This document shows, piece after piece, positions 55,820-62,105 of a DNA stretch of 62,105 nucleotides. Made by a program: the position numbers and the translations under genes. The DNA is taken from NCBI RefSeq assembly GCF_017744675.1, contig NZ_JAGIAV010000001.1, forward strand, positions 312,257 through 374,361. Reading direction: 5' to 3'. This DNA is from Flavobacterium sp. (GTDB lineage Bacteria > Bacteroidota > Bacteroidia > Flavobacteriales > Flavobacteriaceae). The notes under the pieces were generated by a model. The model searched no databases. It was not told the origin of the DNA and worked only from the letters and a program-made list of their open reading frames with translations. Position 1 is the stretch's first letter. Every line of letters starts with the position of its first letter.

Positions 55820-56737
55820 TTATTCCAAAAAACGATGTCTATCGTCTCTATGAAAAGCATAATCTTTACCGTTAAACTTAAGTTTTTCAATTTCTCTTTT
55901 GGTTTTCAGATCGCTTTTTTCTGAAATTCCGTTTTCTGAATCGTCTTCAACTGCTTCTTCATACGAAAAGTTTTTGGTGATTATCAAATCAAAATAACCG
56001 TTTGTTTTCTGATCTGAAAAACTCATTCCAGTCTCTAAGGTTTCTATTTGAAAAGTTCCGCTTCCGTTAGAATCGCCATTGGTCATTCGAATTGGGTATT
56101 CATACAAAACCTTTTGAATCTCGTTGTCCACCAAAGTAATCAGTGTGAATTTTTGTTCAGAATACAATACAATTCGGCTGCTGGCACTGGCTTCTGTGTA
56201 AAAAGCAATCGCAGGCGTTTTTTCATTTAGATATACCAAATCTTTCAAAATGTGCGATTTTGAAAACTGAATGGCTTCATTATCGTAATAACCAAGATTT
56301 TCATCAAATTCTTCGGCAATTACAGTTCCGTTTTCACGATTTACAAACAAATACTTACGCTGAAAATAATTTCCAAGTTCTTCGTCATCATCACTGGTTC
56401 TAAATGCTTTTTTATCGTGAGAAACAGTTGTGAGAACAAAAAATGCAGTTTGATCATCGTAATTGATCGAACTTGATTCAGCAATTCTGATATCCGAATA
56501 TTTAATTTTGAGATTTGAGGCTACTTTTGAGAGCAGCTGCAGATTCATTTCTTTAGAATCTTCAAATTCATCGGTGTTTTTAAAAATAAGCTTTTTTAGT
56601 TGTTTTTTGCTGACACCAAGATCGGTTTCAGTTTGTGAAAGCAGTTCCTGATTCTGAACGTCGTCTTGAAGCTTTTCGTTTTTCCCACAGGAAAACAAAA
56701 GCATTAAAACACTGCTTAAAAGAATTGTTTTTTTCAT
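55820..56737 (-). CDS. Hypothetical lipoprotein
   Basis: 305 aa from ATG 56737 ('MKKTILLSSVLMLLFSCGKNEK'). Lipobox 'LLFSC' (Cys ~17) gives a lipoprotein. The rest is charged, mixed alpha/beta, with 'KKQLKKLIFKNTDEFEDSKEMNLQLL' and a C-terminal 'KLKFNGKDYAFHRDDRHRFLE'. No family recognised. It lies downstream of the DMP19-like gene at 56815 on the same strand (77 bp between). Confidence 0.75.
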   Translation of the reverse strand: MKKTILLSSVLMLLFSCGKNEKLQDDVQNQELLSQTETDLGVSKKQLKKLIFKNTDEFEDSKEMNLQLLSKVASNLKIKYSDIRIAESSSINYDDQTAFFVLTTVSHDKKAFRTSDDDEELGNYFQRKYLFVNRENGTVIAEEFDENLGYYDNEAIQFSKSHILKDLVYLNEKTPAIAFYTEASASSRIVLYSEQKFTLITLVDNEIQKVLYEYPIRMTNGDSNGSGTFQIETLETGMSFSDQKTNGYFDLIITKNFSYEEAVEDDSENGISEKSDLKTKREIEKLKFNGKDYAFHRDDRHRFLE

Positions 56738-56814
56738 AGGTTTAGATTTGTTAGAAATTTTAGGGCATTTCAAATATATAATTTTCTTACAAACCAAAAC
56801 AAAAAAATAATAAC

Positions 56815-57354
56815 TTAATCTCTTTTAATTTCGTGTCCTACAAACTCTTCCAGTGTTTTAAACATTTCTTCTACCGAAAGAACTTCTGTATCGGGATGCA
56901 ATTTTAAGAATGCAGCATTCAATTCTACGAGATTTTCATCCAATTCAAAATAAGCATTGTTGTTTAGCAAATCTTTAAAAGCGTTTGGAGTATCGTATTT
57001 CTCTTTTAGAAATTTCCCCAACTTGATATTGCTTTGCAAACGCAGTTTACGCGATTGCTCTTTAAACAATTCCAAATGTTTTTCTGCGCCAATCAAGCCC
57101 AAACCTTCTTCGATTAATTCGTTCAGTTCTTTATTCCATCCCGAATCGTAAACGAATTTGGAAAAGTTCCCCTCAGCATATTTTGAAGCATAAAAATCTA
57201 AATAGTAACTCATCAGAGCATCTTCATGAATCAAATCATCGTCTATTTTTTCTTCACGCATTAAATTGATTACCGAAATATTCGAATTTACAATGTCTTG
57301 CGGATTTTCACTTTTCGCCGCAGTTTCTGAAATTATGATTTTACCGAATTCCAT
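56815..57354 (-). CDS. DMP19-like (DUF4375) protein
   Basis: 179 aa from ATG 57354 ('MEFGKIIISE'); the longer frame to 57384 starts with TTG. The central 'LMSYYLDFYASKYAEGNFSKFVYDSGWN' followed by a helical segment fits the DMP19/DUF4375 family, proposed to be a DNA-mimic-type or regulatory fold in other bacteria. Cytoplasmic; role here unknown. Assignment rests on recalled pattern. Confidence 0.6.
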   Translation of the reverse strand: MEFGKIIISETAAKSENPQDIVNSNISVINLMREEKIDDDLIHEDALMSYYLDFYASKYAEGNFSKFVYDSGWNKELNELIEEGLGLIGAEKHLELFKEQSRKLRLQSNIKLGKFLKEKYDTPNAFKDLLNNNAYFELDENLVELNAAFLKLHPDTEVLSVEEMFKTLEEFVGHEIKRD

Positions 57355-57569
57355 TTGAGTCTTTATTAAAGGATTGTGCTGCAAAGTTGAGGCAAATAAT
57401 CATACAAATCACATTTTTTTTGCACGTTTCCTTACTTATCGGGCTTTAATTCTGTCATTGCAAAATAGAAAAATTGTATTTTAGCCCGATCTCAAATTCT
57501 TTCTCGATTCAAATTTCCACACAAACAGAACTCAAAAAATGCGTAGTTTAAACGAATAATAAATTTATA

Positions 57570-58073
57570 ATGAAAAAGAAGACACAACGCCTTTTCAGTT
57601 CTTTTGGAAACAGTGACCACACTAACTTTATAAAGACTTTTAATTATCTTGAAGAGATTGGAAAAATACTTCCTCATTCCAAAATTTGTTTTGATCTTTT
57701 AAAAAAGTTAAACTTTCAAACTACAGATTTAGAATCAGAATCATTGATAACAGAATTACACAAAATACAATTCGCGTCTAACACAAATAGTTATTTTTAC
57801 TTCTATTTTCCGCTGGTCACTCATATTTTGCATTACAAACCTCAGTACGAAAAAGAGATTTTAAAATATTTAATAGCACCTAACTTTGTAAACGGCACTT
57901 CGGATGTCAGAGAAATGATAGACGTGGTTACTGGAGCGATGAAATATAAACTAAACGAAAATCAATACTATTTAAGCAAAGAAAGTCAAGATTGGATTTC
58001 TAATGAATTACCTAAATTAGAAAAAGAAGTACAACGCGAAATAGATATTTGCTGGAAAGAACTTGACGAATAA
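57570..58073 (+). CDS. Hypothetical protein
   Basis: 167 aa. Not recognised. Soluble, rich in Lys/Asn/Phe, largely helical, no signal peptide. Segment 'HILHYKPQYEKEILKYLIAPNFVNGTSDVREMIDV' may be the conserved core. ATG 57570 follows an AT-rich gap after the divergent DMP19-like gene. Codon use looks like the neighbours'. Probably a real gene because it is long, uninterrupted and not a shadow of another frame. Confidence 0.65.
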   Translation: MKKKTQRLFSSFGNSDHTNFIKTFNYLEEIGKILPHSKICFDLLKKLNFQTTDLESESLITELHKIQFASNTNSYFYFYFPLVTHILHYKPQYEKEILKYLIAPNFVNGTSDVREMIDVVTGAMKYKLNENQYYLSKESQDWISNELPKLEKEVQREIDICWKELDE

Positions 58074-58111
58074 ATTATGTCAATAATTAACAAATTCTAA
58101 TCGACAAAAAT

Positions 58112-58159
58112 GGCAACGAAATAACATAAATCGTTTTTTATCACATTTATCGTTGCCAA
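58112..58159. other. Hairpin TGGCAACGA…TCGTTGCCA after the hypothetical gene
   Basis: 9-bp arms (58112-58120, 58151-58159), with an additional ATAAAT/ATTTAT pairing inside, 39 bp past the stop at 58073. Possible terminator without a strong T-tract. The rest of this 236-bp gap is AT-rich with nothing recognised. Confidence 0.4.
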
Positions 58160-58309
58160 TTACAATCTTTCATCAAAATTAGCGTTATCTTTATCTAATA
58201 AAAGATGCTAATAAAACTAAACACCTTTTACGCAACTATTTGTACATAAATGCATCTGTTTATATAGAGAAGATTTTATACAAAAGTCTTTGCAACCAAA
58301 ACCAAAACC

Positions 58310-58759
58310 ATGAAAAGGATTATCCTAATATTTAGCATATTGCTAGCTTTAACAAGTTGCGAGAATGAAGATTTACCAAACTCAGATGTGCAATATTCGT
58401 TAATAGCTAAAGGAGATTCTTTTCCTAATGACCAAAGTCTTGCGCCAAGACATATCATTATTAAAGACCAAAAAGCTTGGGATAAATTAATTGCAGAAAT
58501 GAATGTTTCTACCGATTTGTCTAAAGATTTTAAAGAAATCAATATTGATTTTAGCAGGTACCAAGTCATTGCCGTAATCGACAAAACTCAAAATACAGAA
58601 GGGCATTCGATAGATATTGTTGAAATTACCGAAAATCGAAATACCATAATCGTAAAAGTCGAGAAACTAAAAAATGGCAATAGCACTTTAAAACTATCAA
58701 GACCATACGATATTATCAAAACCGATAAAACAGACAAAAAGGTTATTTTTGAGCAATAA
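58310..58759 (+). CDS. PrcB-like C-terminal domain lipoprotein
   Basis: 149 aa. Lipoprotein signal with lipobox 'ALTSC' (Cys ~17). The body 'YQVIAVIDKTQNTEGHSIDIVEITE…IIVKVEKL…SRPYDIIK' resembles the C-terminal domain of the protease complex subunit PrcB family. No PrcA protease is adjacent. Membrane-attached small domain; function unknown. Fold assignment is moderate. Confidence 0.65.
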   Translation: MKRIILIFSILLALTSCENEDLPNSDVQYSLIAKGDSFPNDQSLAPRHIIIKDQKAWDKLIAEMNVSTDLSKDFKEINIDFSRYQVIAVIDKTQNTEGHSIDIVEITENRNTIIVKVEKLKNGNSTLKLSRPYDIIKTDKTDKKVIFEQ

Positions 58760-58770
58760 ATCAGTTTTGA

Positions 58771-58893
58771 ATTGCCTCCAGCTTTAGCTGGCGGTTTCTA
58801 AGAATTTAAAAGAAAAGGCTTTAGAAACACACAAGTTTGGCTAAAGCCTTTTTTATTGTCTTATTCTGACCTCCAGCTAAAGCAGGAGGCAAT
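58771..58893. repeat. Nested inverted repeat between convergent genes
   Basis: Outer arms 58771-58791 and 58873-58893 (TTGCCTCCAGCTTTAGCTGG and its complement) match at 20 of 21 positions. Inner arms AAAAGGCTTTAG / CTAAAGCCTTTT (58813-58824, 58841-58852) form a 12-bp stem with a 16-nt loop and a T-tail. The inner part can terminate the gene ending at 58759. Confidence 0.8.
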
Positions 58894-58914
58894 TTATCCG
58901 CTAAAAACGCTTTA

Positions 58915-58947
58915 AGCTTTGTCAAAGTTTGAAACTTTGACAAAGCT
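58915..58947. terminator. 33-bp near-perfect palindrome at the patatin 3' end
   Basis: 16-bp arms AGCTTTGTCAAAGTTT / AAACTTTGACAAAGCT around a single G. It lies 12 bp beyond the stop at 58959. It would make a very stable hairpin but lacks a clear T-run, so terminator function is likely but not certain. Confidence 0.6.
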
Positions 58948-58958
58948 ACATTGACATC

Positions 58959-60527
58959 TTAAATCCCTTTATTCTCCACCAATAAACTTTTCAGCTCATT
59001 GGTTTTCAAATAAGTGGCAAAACGTCCAGAAAGCAACAACATTTCTTTTTCTTCTGGAGTTATTTTCAATTTGGTTTCAACATGCGAAGCGTATTCATAA
59101 AGCATTAAAAGTTCGCTTGCATCAAAATCTTTAAACTTTTCTTTGTCTAAGCTAGAAAGCAGCGGTTCGCCATATTTGTCTTTTTTAAAACTGTCTGCGC
59201 CAAATTTTGCCACCAATTCTGCTTTAAAATTAGTATACAATTTCAGCCAGTTTGCCGCATCGTTATCAGTGTCTTTCAATTGTGCGACTAAATCTTCGTA
59301 TGTTTGATCTTTTTTCAACTTTAATAAATAATCACGTAAAGTTGTAAAACCTATAATCTGATAGTTTGAAATTGGAATTTTGTTTTTGTCCAGCACATTT
59401 TCTACATCTTTTTCAAAAGTTATGTATCGGGTTTGAACAGTGTATAAAGAAGCCGTTTCCAACAAAGAAAGCAATCCTATTTTGCCATCATTTATAAAAG
59501 GCGCTTTCTTTCCTTGCCCCAAACAATCAATAAAAAGTGCTTTTTTGTTTTTGTCTTTCACTCTTGTATCGTTATGAAGCAGTTCTATCAAAGTTTCGTA
59601 ACCCATATTATCAGACGCGCCGCCATCAATCACACATAAAATTTTATCTTGATTTTGGATTCCGAATTTGGTTTTAGGAAGAACTCCAGGAAAAGCCGAA
59701 CTTGCCGTAATAGCATAGGTAAGCGGAAAATTGTAGCCGTTATTGATATGATTTTCGTCAAGCGAAAGTGACGCTTTATTTGGTGCTAGAGAAGAATTGA
59801 TTTTTAAACCGCGAATAATGTGTGGCATGAAAGGAAAACGCTCTCCGTTGTTGTAAGCCGTTCCGTTTGCTACCAACATTGGCAATTGCGGATTAAGTTT
59901 GCTGTCTTTCGGAATAAAAAAATCAGACAAAAGCATTTGAGTCTTAAACTTATTCTGATTTTCTGGATTAGTGCTGTCATATTGCAAAACTTCCAAATCT
60001 AGACGTTGCGCCATCGAAACTTTTTCTCCTTTTTCGTTTCTGCTATTATTTAAAAGAGAAAAAATACTGGCCGATTTATTGACATCTGATTTGAAAGCAT
60101 CAGCTTTAGAAAAATAAAATTCGTTGAAGCTGCAATTGTCGTATTGCAATTTATTTTTCAGAATGGTCAAATAATATCCTGCCGAATAACAGCCTCCAGA
60201 AACAGCCGAAAAATAATCGATTTCATTCAAAAAATTACGATTCGAGTTGTCTTCTTGGATTTCTTCTAACCCCAAAAGAACACCCATGCTAAAAAACTGT
60301 GCCCTCGATCCGCCGCCAGAAATAGCAACCCCCAAAGCGATATTAGGATTTTGGAGCTGGCTGTCGCGATCCTGAACCGATTTGTATTCGTTTAGGTCAA
60401 CAGCTGGAATCGAGTTATAACTAATCTCAGAAAAGAGATTAATCTTATTTTGAGCCATTCCTTCATTTATTAAAACGAGAAAAAAGAATCCTACCGAAAG
60501 CCTTTTAAAGTTCATAAACGACAACAT
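58959..60527 (-). CDS. Secreted patatin-like phospholipase
   Basis: 522 aa from ATG 60527; ATG 60515 ('MNFKRLSVGFFF…') is an equally good start that gives a tighter signal peptide ending '…EGMAQ'. Patatin features: oxyanion loop 'VAISGGGSRAQFF' (about residue 68), Ser nucleophile in 'FSAVSGGCYSAGYY' (A-V-S-G-G in place of G-x-S-x-G), and catalytic Asp in 'VIDGGASDNMGY' (about residue 300). Hydrolyses lipid acyl esters, outside the cytoplasm. Substrate unknown. Confidence 0.88.
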   Translation of the reverse strand: MLSFMNFKRLSVGFFFLVLINEGMAQNKINLFSEISYNSIPAVDLNEYKSVQDRDSQLQNPNIALGVAISGGGSRAQFFSMGVLLGLEEIQEDNSNRNFLNEIDYFSAVSGGCYSAGYYLTILKNKLQYDNCSFNEFYFSKADAFKSDVNKSASIFSLLNNSRNEKGEKVSMAQRLDLEVLQYDSTNPENQNKFKTQMLLSDFFIPKDSKLNPQLPMLVANGTAYNNGERFPFMPHIIRGLKINSSLAPNKASLSLDENHINNGYNFPLTYAITASSAFPGVLPKTKFGIQNQDKILCVIDGGASDNMGYETLIELLHNDTRVKDKNKKALFIDCLGQGKKAPFINDGKIGLLSLLETASLYTVQTRYITFEKDVENVLDKNKIPISNYQIIGFTTLRDYLLKLKKDQTYEDLVAQLKDTDNDAANWLKLYTNFKAELVAKFGADSFKKDKYGEPLLSSLDKEKFKDFDASELLMLYEYASHVETKLKITPEEKEMLLLSGRFATYLKTNELKSLLVENKGI

Positions 60528-60743
60528 ATTTTTGAATGCTTAAAATTAACAGAATAATTCAAAATAAAATGTTTGCTCCTTGATTTTTAACTTTTTCCAA
60601 TGCTATTTTTAGTTCTGAAAGCAAATTTTCATTAAAAAAGTACTATTAAAATAATCATGAAAGACAAAACCATTCTTTAAAATACAAGAATAAACCGTAA
60701 TTTTATTCCGTTCAGAATCGTTTTAGCAGTAAAATAGAAAAAT

Positions 60744-61646
60744 ATGGAAAAAAGAAAAGCATTAGAATATTACGTTTTAGACGTATTCTCAAACGAAAGT
60801 TACAAAGGAAATCCGCTTTCTGTTGTTTTTACAGACGGAAATTTAAAACTAGAAACGTATCAGGATATTTCTAAAGAATTTGGCTATTCTGAAACCTCTT
60901 TTGTCTATTATTCTCCAAGAGAAAAAGCGCTTATGGTTCGTTCCTTTACTCCAATCGGAATCGAAATCGATGGTGCTGGCCATAATTTATTGGGTGCAGT
61001 TTGCGGTGCTTTACTAAAAGGAATGCCCATTTTTGACGAACAGAACGAAAGCGAACCTTTTGTTATCATGAACCATGCGGCAATTCCAGTAACGGTAAGT
61101 TTTGATTCTGTCACTTTTGATCCAGTAGTTAAAATGCACCAAAAATCGGCAGTGATCAAAGAAGAAATTCCAACGTATAGAATTGCCGTGGCTTTGGGTC
61201 TAAAGATTGAAGATTTGGATGTCAATTCTTTTGTGCCGACAATTGTTAAAACAGAAGTCGCACACACTATGGTTCCTATAAAAAACAGCCAATTACTGAA
61301 CAGCTGTATTCCAGACAATAAACTCTTAATCGAAATTTCTAAAGAATACAATTCTGAAGGTTTTTATTGTTTCACTCCAGCAGATGAAGGTCAGGAACAT
61401 ATAGTTGAAACAAGATTCTTTAACCCAATAATCGGAATAAATGAAGATCCTGCAACAGGAACGGCTGCTGGGCCTTTAATTGGTTTTTTAACCCAAAAGA
61501 AATTCACCAAATCAGACAAAGAGTATAAAATTCTTCAAGGAGTAAAATTAAAACAGGCTTCTATGATTGAAGTAATGAATCGCGAAGAAGATATCCTAGT
61601 TGGCGGTTCTTCGATCATTACAATGAAGGGCGAACTTTATATATAA
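60744..61646 (+). CDS. PhzF family isomerase/epimerase
   Basis: 300 aa. The diaminopimelate-epimerase-like PhzF fold is indicated by 'YYVLDVFSNESYKGNPLSVVF' (N-terminal motif with the conserved GNP), the Glu in 'GYSETSFVYY', and the C-terminal 'GINEDPATGTAAGPLIGFL'. In phenazine producers PhzF isomerises dihydrohydroxyanthranilate, but no phenazine cluster is here, so it is one of the many PhzF-like proteins of unknown substrate. Confidence 0.9.
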   Translation: MEKRKALEYYVLDVFSNESYKGNPLSVVFTDGNLKLETYQDISKEFGYSETSFVYYSPREKALMVRSFTPIGIEIDGAGHNLLGAVCGALLKGMPIFDEQNESEPFVIMNHAAIPVTVSFDSVTFDPVVKMHQKSAVIKEEIPTYRIAVALGLKIEDLDVNSFVPTIVKTEVAHTMVPIKNSQLLNSCIPDNKLLIEISKEYNSEGFYCFTPADEGQEHIVETRFFNPIIGINEDPATGTAAGPLIGFLTQKKFTKSDKEYKILQGVKLKQASMIEVMNREEDILVGGSSIITMKGELYI

Positions 61647-61676
61647 AAAAACCGCATCTGGCAGAATGCGGTTTTT
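61647..61676. terminator. Bidirectional terminator between phzF-like and CDGSH genes
   Basis: AAAAACCGCAT / ATGCGGTTTTT, 11-bp stem, 8-nt loop, directly after the stop at 61646 and 24 bp from the convergent stop at 61701. Confidence 0.88.
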
Positions 61677-61700
61677 AGATATTTAAAACTATAGAACTTC

Positions 61701-61928
61701 TTAGTTCGTTTTCATTGGCGGCAAATCAAAAGCCTTAGAATCGTGTTCGAAGTTGTTTCTGTGTGCTCCATCGCAAAATGGTTTGTTTGCAGAATGTCCG
61801 CAACGGCAAAGACCCAATGCAGATCTTCCTTGTAAACCGTAAAGTGTTCCTTCTGGATCCATGATTTCAAAATCTCCTTCGATTTTGATAGAACCGTTTT
61901 TATTGATGATTAATTTAGTCTTGCTCAT
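61701..61928 (-). CDS. CDGSH iron-sulfur domain protein
   Basis: 75 aa from ATG 61928 ('MSKTKLIINKNGSIKIEG'); the longer frame to 61973 is rejected because the family starts here. CDGSH motif 'CRCGHSANKPFCDGAH' provides the three Cys and one His that bind a [2Fe-2S] cluster. Small soluble redox or Fe-S transfer protein; partner unknown. A CAATCTTTG word about 30 bp upstream is a near match to a -7 box. Confidence 0.92.
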   Translation of the reverse strand: MSKTKLIINKNGSIKIEGDFEIMDPEGTLYGLQGRSALGLCRCGHSANKPFCDGAHRNNFEHDSKAFDLPPMKTN

Positions 61929-62018
61929 AAATTTTGTTTTTTCGGGTGCAAAGATTGCGAAATATATTGTCATTTATAAGCGCGAAACGTAGTTTAAACT
62001 GGTTCTATTTTATTTGAG

Positions 62019-62105
62019 TTTTGCTACGAAGGCGCTAAGGCACAAAGTTTTTTTCTGTATTAAAATTAAAGTAATCTCGCAAAGACGCAGAGTCGCAAAG
62101 TTTTT
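62019..62105. repeat. Two-module dispersed repeat at window end
   Basis: Module 1 GCTACGAAGGCGCTAAGGCA…AAAG (62021-62046) is followed by module 2, AATC then TCGCAAAG ACGCAGAG TCGCAAAG (62072-62099). The order matches the copy at 37996-38058. It may continue past the window. Confidence 0.75.

Overview
The window reads as a chromosomal segment of a Flavobacterium-like member of the Bacteroidota. This rests on AT-rich intergenic DNA, short leaders without clear Shine-Dalgarno sequences, several TAnnTTTG-type -7 boxes (the best is TTG-N19-TATCTTTG upstream of atpD), very large secreted proteins ending in a type IX secretion (T9SS) type C sorting domain, a TonB receptor with an N-terminal carboxypeptidase-regulatory-like domain, DUF4270 next to glmS, and a fused ornithine-lipid acyltransferase (OlsF type). 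No rRNA, tRNA, CRISPR array, transposase or phage gene was recognised.

Region 1 (1-18.7 kb) holds four giant exported proteins. The first, cut by the window edge, has a glycine-rich domain followed by tandem ~98-aa repeats. The second is a 14-repeat delta-60 protein with a TTG start. The third is a 2029-aa Ig/PA14-like protein with four near-identical 87-aa repeats. The fourth is a 1423-aa protein with cadherin-like and PA14-like domains. The three complete ones share a C-terminal module of about 450-540 aa that ends in the type C sorting signal, so they look like paralogous cell-surface cargo. A recX gene lies among them.

Region 2 (18.7-33.2 kb) is mostly metabolic: bioF, an NAD(P)-binding protein, atpD-atpC (F1 beta and a short epsilon), a TonB receptor followed by a GDSL-type lipoprotein, then an operon of a starch-synthase-like protein, a DUF4270 lipoprotein and glmS. 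The operon is divergent from panC-panD.

Region 3 (33.4-62.1 kb) is mainly housekeeping: a pseudo-esterase overlapping radA, a glycosyltransferase-51 protein with an AsmA-like N-terminal region, an aldo/keto reductase, an orphan antitoxin-like gene, an OmpA lipoprotein, exonuclease III, OlsF, small DUF805/TM2 membrane proteins, a hydroxyacid dehydrogenase, NhaA, cytochrome c, ProC, MgtE-RsmA, DUF4286, a TPR protein, Lgt, SerS, lipoproteins, a patatin, PhzF and a CDGSH protein.

The intergenic DNA of region 3 is unusual. It carries several families of short dispersed repeats: triple 8-mers of the CGCAAAG type with an associated GCCACAAAGGCACTAAG module, GGAATTTGGAATTT elements, a CATTCCGAGGAACGAGGAAT-type hairpin, and a long nested palindrome. 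Apart from short tandem words between atpD and atpC, I did not see these families in regions 1 and 2. The most interesting items are these repeat modules, the shared secreted module, the starch-synthase-like protein that lacks its substrate motif, and the esterase-fold protein whose nucleophile is replaced.
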